From Lepidostoma basale (Eukaryota; Arthropoda; Insecta; Trichoptera; Lepidostomatidae), in contig JAHDVF020000933.1 in the NCBI GenBank assembly GCA_022606425.2, positions 62,001 through 126,000 on the forward strand: a stretch of DNA of 64,000 bases, given 5' to 3'. The position numbers and the translations under genes were made by a program. Below are positions 9,541 through 19,682 of the stretch, piece after piece. The notes beneath the pieces are model-generated. The model searched no databases and was not told where the DNA came from. It saw only the letters and a program-made list of their open reading frames with translations. Position 1 is the first letter of the stretch. Every line of letters begins with the position of its first letter.

Positions 9541-9727
9541 TTTTCAGAGAGAATTATGAAGAAAATATATCGCCTGATTGTAAGAATAACGTGACATTTC
9601 GAAAATCAAATCCGCCGGGTTCAACATTATTTTCTACAAAAACATGGTATTTTTAAAGTGAAAAACAGAGAATTTATGAGGGAAAGAGACAACATTAAAA
9701 AAAAAAAGACTAACACCAAAGATTTAA

Positions 9728-9887
9728 ATCAATGATATTAGAAATTATTTTACAATCTTCAATGTGAGCAGAAAATAGCTCATTATTATGAAGAAGGAAT
9801 CTGGTCATGTCCAGGCTCGAACCCAAGTCCCCTTGATCAGAAGCCAAGCGTTCTATCCCCTAGACCACCACCCGATTAACAGTGGTA
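9728..9887 (-). mobile_element. S4 tRNA-derived SINE
   Basis: Minus strand begins with GGTGGTGGTCTAGGGGATAG (A-box like) and carries GGGTTCGAGCC (B-box, 9814-9824), then a unique body through GATTCCTTCTTCAT. The body recurs without the head at 30765-30852, which shows it is a dispersed element rather than a tRNA gene. No acceptor-stem pairing. Confidence 0.6.
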
Positions 9888-10029
9888 TATTGTATTGTCA
9901 CGTTGTCTCTTTCATATGGGTATCTTGTTTCATTTTAAAAAAATCAATTTTTCGAAATAACACGTTATTCTTGCAAAGAGGCGATATAGTTTTATTATAA
10001 AAATGTTATGAATTAATAAAATAATCAAA

Positions 10030-10240
10030 AACGAGAGCGTGGCACTTGACAGATGAGCTCGCATCTCTGTCAGACGTGCGGCTAATCCCGCACGAGATAA
10101 CTAGGGGTGTGCGGCGTGTAAAACGAATACAATGGTGACGGCGGTACGGTACAGCCGTTATCATGTACCACGTCACACGAGAATAAAGTTCTATCAGTCA
10201 AACCACAAGATTCTCCCTTATTATACTTTGTTGATTGTAA
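10030..10240 (+). other. Possible solo LTR-like fragment
   Basis: A GC-richer stretch followed by AATAAAG and a ..CAAGATTCTCCCTTATTA.. end looks like an LTR U3-R-U5 layout. No matching second LTR, primer-binding site or TG..CA borders are clear, so this is only a suggestion. Confidence 0.25.
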
Positions 10241-10347
10241 TATCAAGCGTTTGTGATTTGCAATGATTAAAGGGAGTGTGATGAAGTGGTGAGGGTGTCA
10301 ATATATAGATTAAGTGAAGGTATAGAAATAAGCAAAGTATTTTTGCT

Positions 10348-11035
10348 TACACCATCATGCCGTTTCTCAGAAGGGGTATGCAGAGAGGATGGACCGCCAT
10401 ACTGCTCAGTCTAGACATGCCTCTCTAGCTTCCACTACATTAATACTACGACCTTCGTGGCCGAGTGGTAAGTGCATTGACTGGCACCAAGGTTTCGGGT
10501 TCGATTCCCGGTAAGGGTAGTGTAATTATCACACTCTCTTTGGTCTGGTGTAGAATTCACGTTACAATAAAATAGCGATAGATAAGCTTCCTATCACATG
10601 TCACGAGAATAACTATGATAGCTATAATAATACCCTTTAAAATCGATTTGGCTCATGCTGTCATGATGTAAAGAGCGATTCAATAAAATAATAATAATAC
10701 ATCGTAACATGCAAGCTCGTCGATTTTTCCGACTGTTTCCGCCTTTTAGTATTTGATTAATTTAGTCATGCCACGCTTTCCTTGGTCTTCCACGGCTTTT
10801 CTTTCCACTCACACTGCTTGTATACAACATTTTATCCATTCTTCTCTCGTTCATTCGTTCCATATGTCCAAACCATCTCAGGTAACTTTTTTTGATTTTA
10901 CGTAATCATCTACCTCATGTTTCTTACTAATTTCGTTCGGTATTCTATCATATATCGTATCCCGTACATTCTTCTCCGTCATCTCATTTCTACAGCATTT
11001 ACCCTACTTTCGTCCTTCTTTTGCCAGTTGCTCAC
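10348..11035 (-). mobile_element. RTE-A' copy interrupted by S1
   Basis: Minus-strand RTE-A' 3' end at 10348-10447 continues at 10701-11035 (ERMDE, TIYDRIPNEISKKHE and RRMCGT-type blocks). The S1 SINE lies exactly between, with AATAC repeated on both sides. Confidence 0.82.
10448..10703 (+). mobile_element. S1 tRNA-derived SINE, full length
   Basis: Head GACCTTCGTGGCCGAGTGG (A box) and GGTTCGATTCC (B box), body with GGTCTGGTGTAGAATTCA and ATGTAAAGAGCGATTCA, ending in (AAT)n. Inserted in RTE-A'. Pol III-type internal promoter layout; mobilised by an unknown LINE. Confidence 0.88.
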
Positions 11036-11838
11036 TTCCTGTTGACAGCTGTTTTGCCAACCTATGTTGGTATGGCAACTCTTGTTTCTAACATTTGATG
11101 ATGTTACAAGCATGAGCTTTTTTCAAAATCTATTTTGCTCGCTATACGAATTAATCGTTATGAAAGTTGCTCGTAATGAGGGGTTCCACTGTTTTCATAT
11201 TTGGTTCCCTTTAGTATTGATGACACCAACCATTCTTACCTCTCACGGGACCATAGACTGATCTAGTGTGTTGTTGAATCCAAGTTAAGTAGGTACTCAC
11301 CTAAATGATACGTATTTATGGTAGGTAGGTACTTAAATTGTGTTGAACGTCCATAATACCCCTACTTACTTACCCCGTTCCAAAATCAAACTGCAACATA
11401 CTGGCTTGTTATTTTTCATTCCATATTTAAACGCTGGGGCTTTGTCTAACGTCCGATGGCTTGCATTGTCGCACACAATGGCCGAACGGCGGAATCCCGC
11501 GCAAACAGACCTTTTATTCGGCGCGAGTGGATTTTGAATTAAGAACGCGGACAATTGAAGGGGTGAGCCGTGATTGGTTGAAAGGGGCAGGGTGGTACTT
11601 GTGGTAAAAAATAAACCTTTGCATTTTAAAAATGGCTTTGTTTTCTTATATTAAGGCATTATTTTGCAATGTGGAATTTAAAAAAAATGAGATTCTTTTA
11701 TGAATCAAAACTGGATTATAATTATTGATGAAATTGTCAGTTTTCTAAAAGTTTTATTAATATTATTTTTATGGGAATGGCATATTTAGCCTTGATTATT
11801 GAAGTTGAAATAGGCATTGTTCATGCATAGACATAGAA
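11036..11838. other. Unassigned; GC-richer patch 11420-11600
   Basis: Includes a CAGCTGTTTTGCC word shared with 50260 and a patch with GTGATTGG (CCAAT-box complement). No coding frame recognised. Confidence 0.35.
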
Positions 11839-12014
11839 GACGACCTTCGTGGCAGAGTGGTAAGAGCTCTGACTTCCATACCGAAGGTCGGATTCGATTC
11901 CCGGCGATGGCAGAGTGATTGTCACACTATCTTCGGTCTAGTGAAGAATTCACGTGACAATAAAATGGCGATAGAGTGGCTACCTAACACATGTCATGGG
12001 AATCAATATATAAT
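11839..12014 (+). mobile_element. S1 SINE, 3'-truncated
   Basis: Head with GTGGCAGAGTGG and GATTCGATTCC, then the S1 body up to CATGTCATGGGAATCAATAT. It lacks the last 80 bp and the (AAT)n tail, then runs directly into an RTE-A 3' tip at 12015-12060. Confidence 0.82.
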
Positions 12015-12060
12015 AGCTCTCTCTGCGTATCCCTTTGGAGAAACGGCGATGGTTAGTCAA
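12015..12060 (+). mobile_element. RTE-A 3' tip
   Basis: SLCVSLWRNG-type frame ending ACGGCGATGGTTAG; the usual GTG before ATGG is missing. Confidence 0.65.
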
Positions 12061-12146
12061 TTAACTACTATTTATTTTTTAAAGATAATCTTATGATTTT
12101 ACTGAAATCTCTTGATGGAAGTTCATTTTAAATAACAATTAATAAA

Positions 12147-12270
12147 ACGATGTTTTTTTAACTACTTCCACTTTTGTCTTGATTTTGATAGCGACCGGTT
12201 TCGCCAGGCTCGCTGTCGAAATAAAGACAAAAGTGGAAGTAGTGAAAAAATATCGTTTTATTTAATTATT
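12147..12270. repeat. Foldback with decayed ribozyme-like centre
   Basis: Arms built on ACTACTTCCACTTTTGTCTT and its complement. The centre on the minus strand reads CAGCGA, GCC..GGC, GAA, ACCGGT, C, which looks like a hammerhead core that lost one base. A fragment of the same family is at 22880-22920. Confidence 0.7.
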
Positions 12271-12659
12271 ATTTACTATTTATTTAATACAATAAATGAA
12301 TTATAAAATTATTACATAAAACTAAATATCCTAGAGGTGGATCTGCCCTTTCATATTCAAACATCCCTATTCAGTGTTAAAGCGAGCGTATCATTGGGCA
12401 GGCCGCGGTAGGTACCCAATTTTCTCGACAGATAATATCTTTTGAATTTCGAATACAGTTTTGTCTGAGCGTGAATCCGTATATGGAAACACAATGTGAT
12501 GAGTTTACGTCATGCAAGGGTGAGTTTGTTTCTATTTTGTGATGTTTTTGATTTATTAAAAAATTATGAAGTTATAAAAGTATAATTTATTTAAATAATG
12601 TGAATTATTAAACAGTTATACAAGAGAGAAGAAAACGTATTTTTTACTTTAATTTTAAA
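12271..12659. other. No recognised feature
   Basis: AT-rich sequence without open frames or repeats I can place. Confidence 0.5.
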
Positions 12660-12697
12660 TATACGAGGGTTGTCCGTAAAATAAGTTTCCCTGGTTG
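12660..12697 (+). mobile_element. Mariner-like terminal repeat scrap
   Basis: TACGAGGGTTGTCCGTAAAA resembles the 5' inverted repeat of insect mariner elements. No partner repeat or transposase follows; RTE-F sequence starts within 15 bp. Confidence 0.4.
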
Positions 12698-12710
12698 CCA
12701 CGGGCGCGCG

Positions 12711-13045
12711 GATGATCCGTATACCATGGACCGATAGGGTCAGTAATGCAGACGTACTACAGAGAGCCAGAGCCAATAGTGTCTGTTGTCAAGTGTGAAA
12801 ATTAGAAAGGTTTTTTATTTGGGTCATACTGAGGGGTGGAAAATACCACCTCCTTCGACTGATATTGATAGGTTAAGGAGAGTTGGTAGAAGGTAGTTGT
12901 TCTCTCTGAGGAACATAAAATAATGGACAGGAATGACAAGAAATCAGAACCTGTTCCAAGTGGCGCAGGACAGAGATGCCTTTGCTGCAGTGATCGCCAT
13001 AATTTGGGGGACCCGACACGGCACCGAAAGAAGAATAAGTCGGTT
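12711..13045 (+). mobile_element. RTE-F 3' region
   Basis: Frames encode a WTDRVSNADVLQRA block, LGH near 12820, a GRR..WLRNI-like block and a VAQDR..-like end. The best copy is at 33530-34010. Multiple frameshifts. Confidence 0.75.
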
Positions 13046-13144
13046 CTCATATACGAGTACATGTTCTTCCATATGGTCTCATTGAGACAACGAGATATAC
13101 CTATATATACATGATTTGGCCTATTTCAATCAGGGTTCTTTAAA

Positions 13145-13435
13145 GAATGAAACGGTCAGTAAGATGGTTTGGACTAATAGAAAGAAAGAATGTTTATGTT
13201 AACGATGTAAACGAAATAAGAAATAAAAGAAGATCGAGAAAAGTTGGCACGAAAACAAATATTGAACGTCGGTCACGTGAGGAGTTGGAGAAATCGACCT
13301 GCGTGCATGACACGATGCATGAATGTTCAGGAAAGCAAAAGAAGTATTTGAGAAAAGAAAAGTGTGGCAGTCCATTATTTCTGCCTGTCACTTCGGGGAT
13401 ATGGCGTGATGTTTCGTTAATTAGTTAGTTAGACA
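13145..13435 (+). mobile_element. RTE-A 3' end
   Basis: SVRWFG, VYVNDVNEIRNKRRSRK and CVHDTMHECSGK-type frames, then TGGCGTGATG and a TTAG-like tail. Small deletions remove the WHDQINQ part. Confidence 0.8.
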
Positions 13436-13510
13436 TTTTTTCTAGGTTTTAATTCTAGGATTGGTTCACAACAAAGTCTAATATTTGCCAGTTTTTGGGA
13501 TGCTACTTAG

Positions 13511-13758
13511 CAGTGGCGGTACTCCTACAGAAGCCCAGAAGCCCGGCTTGCGTAAGCAAAACGTTTGAATCAAAACCCCCAAATCTAAGTAATCATACCC
13601 CCGCATAAACCAACAACCCACCAAATCACCTTCCAACAATGTTCCCATTAGACGTTAGAGGAATAGCCACAAGAGCTGAACTTCTCTAAGTATGAAGAGG
13701 TTTTGATTAAAAAATTCTTACCCAAGCCGGGCTTCTGGGCTTTTTTTTTACCACACTG
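13511..13758. mobile_element. 248-bp MITE with CAGTG ends
   Basis: Starts CAGTGGCGGTA and ends as the complement of CAGTGTGGTAAA. Subterminal inverted repeats share AAGCCCAGAAGCCCGGCTT. No coding capacity. CAGTG tips are hAT-like, but the 8-bp flanks do not match, so any target duplication has decayed. Confidence 0.7.
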
Positions 13759-14430
13759 TCATCGGACAGTCAGAGTGATAGCTCTTACCAATTTGCCAGA
13801 AAGTCGTCGAAAAAACATAAATTATTATTTAAAAAAAGGGTTTTTAAAGCGCGGTACAAAAAAATTAAACGAATTTTAAACGCGACCTATATAAGCCTTT
13901 GATTCAAACAAAAAAATTTAATCACCTGTCATAAACAATAATTCAATATCCCTTCACACAGAATAAACATGGCGTGATAGGAACAGACAATTACGCAGCG
14001 TTTAAAAATATAATTATTCCGTTTGATTGTGTTAGTATTATTGAAATGTTAACCGAGAGCGTGAAAGTCACGTTCTGCCACTAATTGGGGCGGGGGCGGG
14101 GGCGGGCGGATAACCGGGGGGCGCTCACCCTGTTTTGGAGTGACAATATTTTAATAAGTGTGGCTCTTGACTAACCTGCAATTACCAATATCATTAACGA
14201 GTTATGTAATCTAACATGACATGACACCATAGGATATATTTTTTTCTAGACATTCATTTATTTATTTTATTTTTATTCCTATTTTTATTTTTACTTTTAT
14301 CAGTATTTTTTATTGTATTTTTATTAGTATTTTTATTTATTACATTTATTTATTATTTTATTTATAATTTTTTTTTATTATTATTTATTATTATTATTAT
14401 TATTTTTTTACTTGTATTTATTTATTTATA
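13759..14430. other. Unassigned AT-rich spacer with a G-run cluster
   Basis: Mostly AT-rich. 14087-14109 is four G-runs separated by single C residues, a possible G-quadruplex on the plus strand. 14255-14435 is a low-complexity TTTA/ATTT stretch. Confidence 0.5.
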
Positions 14431-14845
14431 ACTAACTAACTAACTAACTAAGAAAGCGAGGCAGACCTAGAGCCACCTGGAGAAGAACCCTGCAGGGCGA
14501 GGTTAAGGCAGCAGGTCTCACTTGGGACGATGTTAAGCATCAGGCATGCGATAGAGTCGGGTGGAGAAGATTCCTTGAGGCCCTATGCACCACGGAGGTG
14601 TGACAGGACAAAAAGAAGAAGAAGAAGAACTAACTAACCATCACGCAGAAAGAATGGAACGCCACACTGTTCTGTCCTGACATACTTCTCTCGGTTCCTC
14701 TACATTCATACATCTTGTCATGAACGCGCGTCGATTTCTCCGACTCCTCACGTGACCGACATTCAATATTTGATTTATTTGATCGTGCCACGTTTTCCTC
14801 GGTCTTCCTCTATTTCTGGTTCCATTTACATCATTTACATATAAT
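14431..14845 (-). mobile_element. RTE-A 3' end split in its own tail
   Basis: (TAAC)n tail at 14431-14450, interrupted by RTE-D, then the tail and 3' end resume at 14628-14845 (complement of HDQINQILNVGH and RSRRNRR). Confidence 0.85.
14451..14628 (+). mobile_element. RTE-D 3' end inserted in RTE-A tail
   Basis: RKRGRPRATWRRTLQGEVKA through FLEALCTTEV and a stop, then GACAGGACAAA and (GAA)n. Flanked on both sides by AACTAACTAA, the target-site duplication within the TAAC array. Coding part is intact over its length. Confidence 0.88.
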
Positions 14846-14990
14846 AATAATTATTATTATTAAGTATTATTATTTCCATCCAATTTATTATTATTAATAT
14901 TATTATTAAGTATTAGAATAGTGAAGTTATATTATATTTCTAAAGACTGCACCGTTTGGTCAGTCTATAGAGACTTATAAATACTTTTTT
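14846..14990 (+). mobile_element. L2-like fragment with ATT microsatellite
   Basis: ATT/TAT runs at 14830-14910, then LKTAPFGQSI-type peptide at about 14935-14980, matching the L2 C-terminus at 32760. Confidence 0.55.
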
Positions 14991-14994
14991 AAGT

Positions 14995-15655
14995 TGATTG
15001 TAGCACATGATCAGATCAAGACAAGACTCTCGCGGATGTGCTCTCAGAGAGTGCTGAAATATTTTGGACACATAACCCGGAGAGATCAGGACATTGAAAA
15101 CTCAGCCGTGCTGGAGGGTGTAGGTCTTTTTGTTCCCGACAGATATCTCCGACAGCGCCAGCATAGATTGTTCTTTCTTCCGGCCGCAAGAACCAACCTG
15201 CCTCTAATAATGCCGGTGAGAAGAGCAATCAGTTTGCTGAACAAGATTACCTTGGAGATCGACGTCTTTCGAAAAAAAATACTCTTAACTTTAGAGAGTA
15301 TATTTTCTTCCTAAAGTTGAACCATTTCTCATGCGTTCCTGATTCTTTACCCTTTCTCAAATAGATGCCTTAAACTGATATTATGTTTGTAATATCTTTT
15401 GAGTGAATAAATAAACTGATAAACTGATAAACTAAACCTTGAAAAGCTCATCAGCATTGGCAAAGTGCAGGGAAGGCGACCACAAGGACGGCCATTGAGC
15501 CGCTGGTCCGATCAAATCAGGGATCTGACTGGACTCTCATTAGCTGCAGCCTGGAGACTGACGGGTGACAGGAGCGCATCGCGTGTCATGGTCGATAGTT
15601 TTCAGAATGGACACGACTTTCAATCGTGAGGAATACAACTGAAAAGAAGTAGCAC
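14995..15655 (+). mobile_element. RTE-K 3' region split by LINE-N
   Basis: Left piece encodes RVLKYFGHITRRDQD (to 15091), right piece (15435-15655) encodes NLEKLISIGKVQGRRPQGR, then LSRWSDQIRDLTG. The two join in frame when the LINE-N insert is removed. Only this copy of the family is seen. Confidence 0.8.
15092..15434 (+). mobile_element. LINE-N 3' end, nested
   Basis: ENSAVLEGVGLFVPDRYLRQ, then AARTNLPLIMPV and EIDVF, then a 3' UTR with AATAAATAAACTG and a (ACTGATAA)n-like tail. TTGAAAA occurs at both borders as a short target duplication in RTE-K. Confidence 0.82.
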
Positions 15656-15734
15656 ATGATGTTGCTAACATTGGTTAACGAAACAGCTGCAGCGACAATT
15701 TCATAGAAATAAATCTACAGCAGTGTTTTAATTC

Positions 15735-16010
15735 TTCTCCGGTCTCAATCTAATGATTGGTCTGCAGCAAGGCGACGTATTTCCTCTTCCACTCCGCTCG
15801 GTCCTCGGCAACTCTCTTCAACTCCGCATAAGAGGTGCAGCCCATATCTCGGCAAATCTGGTCTAGGTACTCCTGGCGAGGTCGTCCTCTGCCAATCGAT
15901 CCCTCGACCATTCTCTCCAATACATCATGCAGGAAACATTCGTGTCGCAACACATGACCAATCCATCTAGCGCGCCTCTCCGCTATGGTGTTCAACATGT
16001 GCCTATTTTC
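15735..16010 (-). mobile_element. RTE-C 3' region
   Basis: Minus-strand 82-codon frame: ERRARWIGHVLRHE, GRGRPRQEYLDQ and a terminal CSYAEL..DRAEWK motif series. Better copies are at 42320-43080 and 49330-49790; this one is a more diverged subfamily. Confidence 0.82.
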
Positions 16011-16559
16011 TAATTAAATAGTTAATAAATAAATACTTATTAAGACATTTTATAGTTACATACAGCAAATCTTTTAAGGCATATACATTTTCCCATAAAA
16101 TAAAAATATTATGTTTCTTCGATAAAACAAAATTCGAAATTTAATATCTCTGGTTAGATAACCCCATCTGTGTCCCGTTTCGGAAACTAGAATTGCTTTA
16201 TAATTGGATGACATCATTGACTTATCTGACGTCACGGCAGCGTGAGCCTACCGTATCATGGCTAATGGAGCAGGTTGATGGAAGAATCGATCGGCGGGGT
16301 TTGTTAGGCGTATTGTCGGTGCCTGGGAGACGATGTTTGATCGCGTTAGAATCGAGTATGTTCGGCAGTTTGGTTAGCTAAACTAAGTAACGAATGGTTA
16401 TAAAATATTGATAGCTTCTCACTTAGGTCACGCACGATATAGTATTAAGATTGTAAATTATAATGTAACGGCCTCTCAAGGCGACACAAATTTGTAACAA
16501 ATATTTATATTTATAAATAAATAAAACACTCTGTAAAACTGGTAAAACAGTTGCGTTTA
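16011..16559. other. Unassigned; possible 3' end of an unknown transcript
   Basis: A plus-strand frame ending ..VRIEYVRQFG then stop at about 16380 is followed by an AATAAATAAAA signal near 16515. Neither a host gene nor an element could be recognised. Confidence 0.25.
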
Positions 16560-16995
16560 CATAATAGTTAATAATGGAGTTTTACAAAATTAAAACCACA
16601 CTTTTTATTATAATATTAAGATTGTAATCAATTCGAATGAAAACGCCTGTTTTCTAGAAGTTTTATTATATTTTATAGGAATTTGAATGACATTCGAATG
16701 GTGAAACATATCATTCCCATAAACTAAATAAAACTTTTGAAAACGGATGTTTTTATCGTATTAATTATGGAGTTTTACATCATTGTTCAAGAAACAATTA
16801 ATTAGCATTTATTGTTTCTTGAACAATGATGTAAACTCCATATTAAATAATTAATACGAATGGAATGGTCAGTTTTCTAGAAGAATATTATATGAGAAGG
16901 ACATTTGACAATGCCTTAGAAGGGTGAAACATGTCATTCCCATAAAGTATAATATAACTTCTAGAAAACTGACGTTTTCATTCGTATTAATTAAT
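16560..16995. repeat. Two adjacent M1 foldback copies
   Basis: Arms with TTCTAGAAGTTTTATTATA, GGAGTTTTACATCATTGTTC and their complements appear in head-to-head order. 16770-16840 is a strong inverted repeat on ACATCATTGTTCAAGAAAC. Centre word GAAACATGTC is present at 16930. Confidence 0.8.
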
Positions 16996-17349
16996 AAATT
17001 AGTAGATTGTAACTGTTTTGAAAATAATTAAAAATGCGTTTATAATATACATTTTCAGTAATCTTAACAATTAAATTTTGTCCTTCTATGAGAAAAGTTT
17101 TAGGCATTATAAAAAAGTGATTCTATCTAAAAAAGTGAGACATCTGAGAAAATAGTTGTTTCATTTTACGTTACTTAAGTGTTATTAAATTATTTGATTT
17201 CAAATGAAAATTTTCAAGCAAAAAACCCCGCTTAACATTCAATTGATGAACTGTTTCATTTATATAAGTCGTTACTGGTTGTGGCTGGCTGTTGTGGCTG
17301 GTTTTGACTGGCTGCTTGACGTATGCTGTTTGGAAAAATAAAAATATGC
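16996..17349. other. No recognised feature
   Basis: AT-rich spacer; a short TGGCTGG-rich patch at 17275-17320 is the only irregularity. Confidence 0.5.
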
Positions 17350-17770
17350 TATAGGAGTGCAAAATTGGAATCTACAAGACATGCGTACGTCCTATAATGA
17401 CATATGGAATAGAAACGAGAGCTGACACCATCAGATCAAAAAGTCTCCTAAGAACCACAGAAATAAAGACTCTCCGATCCGTTGCGGGAACGACACTCCG
17501 AGACAGAATAAGAAATTCTGAAATAAGAAAGATCTGCAATGTAGAAGATGTCGTGCGAAAGGGAAGACTGAGAAGACGCTACTGGAGAGATCATGTGGAA
17601 AGAGCATGTTCTGAAAGAGTGATAAATGTAGCCGCAAATAAAGTACCAACAGGAAATCGACCTGCAGGAAGACCACCTAAAAGATGGCGAGACAGTTGGA
17701 TATCTGCATCCCAGTATCAGGCCCCGAGAAATAACAGGACACAGTCTTAAATAAAGCAGAAGAAGAAGTG
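17350..17770 (+). mobile_element. RTE-B3 3' region
   Basis: Frame from ..TYGIETRADTIRSKSLLRTT through TLRDRIRNSEIRKICNVE, RRRYWRDHVERACSER and GRPPKRWRDSW to a stop, then AAATAAAGCAGAAGAAGAAG. The 117-codon frame 17397-17750 has no internal stop. A sister is at 48590-48858. Confidence 0.88.
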
Positions 17771-17835
17771 TCGTGACTCATCTCTTCGTGATCATCACTT
17801 ATGATGAACTGCGCCAGGATCATGAATAAGGCTCC

Positions 17836-18117
17836 TTCTTCTTATTTTTATTCTTATTTAGCCTATTTCCGTCCACTCCTGTACAAAGTCTTCCTCCATT
17901 CGCTTCCATGCCACTCTGTCTTGTGCAGACTTGTGCATCCAGTTATTCCGGACTGTCGATTCAGGTCATCCTTTCGCCATAGCTGTGATCACCCTGCCCA
18001 AAGAGCCATGGAAAGAGCCATGTTTGGAATAAGTCTTAGAGACAGTCAGAAACGATACGGTGAGAGAAAAAGAAAGGTCGCTTACATCGTCTTACGTGTA
18101 GTGACTCTAAAATGACT
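17836..18117. mobile_element. RTE-G fragments, head to head
   Basis: 17836-18000 is the RTE-G 3' end on the minus strand with a degraded TTCTTCTT tail. 18000-18117 is an upstream RTE-G segment (AMERAMFGISLRDS) on the plus strand. They meet at about 18000. Confidence 0.75.
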
Positions 18118-18177
18118 CGGAGACCATTGACCCCAAAAATTTGATTATCTTAGAAAAACTATATCATAGCAATACTC

Positions 18178-18530
18178 TAACTAACTAATTAACCATTACG
18201 CCGTTTCGACGGAGGGGTAGGCAGAGAGGATAGATCGCCACATTGTTCTATCCTGGCATAATTCTAGCGCCTCTTTTACGTCGATTGTTCCTACTTCGAT
18301 CATGGCCACCTTTCCGTAATTGATTAATTTGGTCATGCCATGCCTTCCTTGGCGGCCATGGCATGTTCGAAGTAGGAACAATCGACGAGCGTACATGTCA
18401 CGATGTGTGAATGTAGAAAAGGCGCGAAAGTTATGTCAAGATAGAACAATGTGGCGATCCATTTTCTCTGCCTATCCCTCCGGGGGAAACCGCGTGATGG
18501 TTAGTTAGTTAGTTAGTTAGCAACTATAAG
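18178..18530. repeat. Palindromic RTE-A 3' end pair
   Basis: A minus-strand RTE-A 3' end with (TAAC)n (18178-18350) faces a plus-strand 3' end with (TTAG)n (18355-18530); both are of the RSRNNR subfamily. The arms are about 165 bp with few differences and tails point outward. The turn is near the GGTCATGCCATG word. Confidence 0.85.
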
Positions 18531-19079
18531 AGAAGATAATAACGCTAGAAAATCTTACAAACTGGTTTCAGTCCGGTTCAAAGTATCGCTATGTAACCCT
18601 TATATGAAGTGAGATAGTCTGTGTACTATAATAGATATAGAGGGTAGATCCACCCCCTACGCGACTCACCCTCTGGTTTGCAACCCTCACTAAAGCAATA
18701 ACGTAAGACGGCATTTCGTATTACGGGAAGACGCCATTTTGCGAAGCGTAGCCGCCATATTAGATTAGGACAACGTCCCCATTTCCGCGTCCGGTCTAGA
18801 GCATTTCCGGTTTGTTTATTTAACAATATATAAACTGACCAAATATTTAACTGTTTCACTTTAACACTAATATATCCACTAATATGAGATGTTAATTTAC
18901 TAACTAAATTTGGAGATATTTCTTTCCCGTAAATTTGGAGATATTTCGTTTATAAGTGAGTTGTTTTGGTCAACTTGATTTTTGCTGCACTGAATTGTGA
19001 CACGTAATACGTTTGTACTGTTTTGATGTTAAAATTATAATACTTTTTTCGTTTATATAAAGAATTTTGACAGGTGTAA
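18531..19079. other. Unassigned; GC-richer patch 18640-18800
   Basis: Patch contains ACGCCATTTTGCG and GCCGCCATATTAG words but no frame. Nothing else placed. Confidence 0.4.
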
Positions 19080-19404
19080 AAATATTTTTTTTCTTTTGTT
19101 CCAATGACAATTTGAATAATTTCTACAATATTAATTTAAAGTTCTTGCTAGTGTTGTTTTTTTTAAGTGCCTAATTACTGCTAATTAAAAAAAACGGTGG
19201 ATACGTGAAACATAAATTAAGAAGACAATATGTGCACCATCTAAAAACAGCATTTTGTGTTACATTATTTTTATTTTGTTGTTTTATTTTATATCTTTGT
19301 ATTTTATATTATTCGCAACCTCTCGGCATCGGTTAAAGTGTGACATCGGCGCGGCACTCCATCCTTCTCGCAAGAGAAGGATGGAGTGCCGCATCGGTTA
19401 AAGT
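19080..19404 (+). repeat. R3 dispersed repeat
   Basis: Shares, in order, ACAATTTGAATAATTTC, AGTTCTTGCT, AACGGTGG, ATATGTGCACCATCTAAAAA and TCGGTTAAAGTGTGACA with the minus-strand copy at 51396-51860. Both copies end directly against an RTE-A 3' tail. Confidence 0.75.
19351..19392. repeat. Perfect 19-bp hairpin with GCAA loop
   Basis: GCGGCACTCCATCCTTCTC, then GCAA, then the exact complement. The hairpin is flanked by two direct copies of CATCGGTTAAAGTGTGACA. The R3 copy at 51396 has only one arm, so the inverted arm is an addition here. Confidence 0.9.
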
Positions 19405-19475
19405 GTGACAGTCCATTCTTTCTGCCTACCCTTTCGGGAGACGGCGTGATGGTTAGTTAGTTAGTTAGCTATATT
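19405..19475 (+). mobile_element. RTE-A 3' tip
   Basis: CAGTCCATTCTTTCTGCC, then GGGAGACGGCGTGATGG and (TTAG)n. Truncated to about 70 bp. Confidence 0.8.
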
Positions 19476-19682
19476 TTTTTGTATTATCAACACGAATTAT
19501 TATTGCTTAATATTATTTATTAGTTCTTACCGATAAAAATTAAGTATTTGTATTTATAACAAAGAGCCCATGTTGAATTTAAAATTTTATATATTTTATC
19601 GAATTTTAAATGCGTTTTTTATATTAGTCTTTCTTTGTTTATTTTTTATTATATTTTTACATCCGAAACATGGCGTATTTTT

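Noticed and set aside
10030..10240. Complete LTR retrotransposon
   Set aside because: Only one LTR-like segment, without TG..CA ends, primer site, or gag/pol frames nearby.
10448..10520. tRNA gene
   Set aside because: Boxes A and B are present but no cloverleaf forms, and the same head plus body and AAT tail recurs across the window; it is a SINE head.
14087..14109. Promoter Sp1-type GC box cluster
   Set aside because: The G-runs stand alone with no transcription-start or coding context; listed only as a possible G-quadruplex.
18500..18530. Telomere-like TTAG repeats (several places)
   Set aside because: The arrays are four-base TTAG, always directly after the GGCGTGATGG end of RTE-A, and short; insect telomere repeat is usually TTAGG in long arrays.
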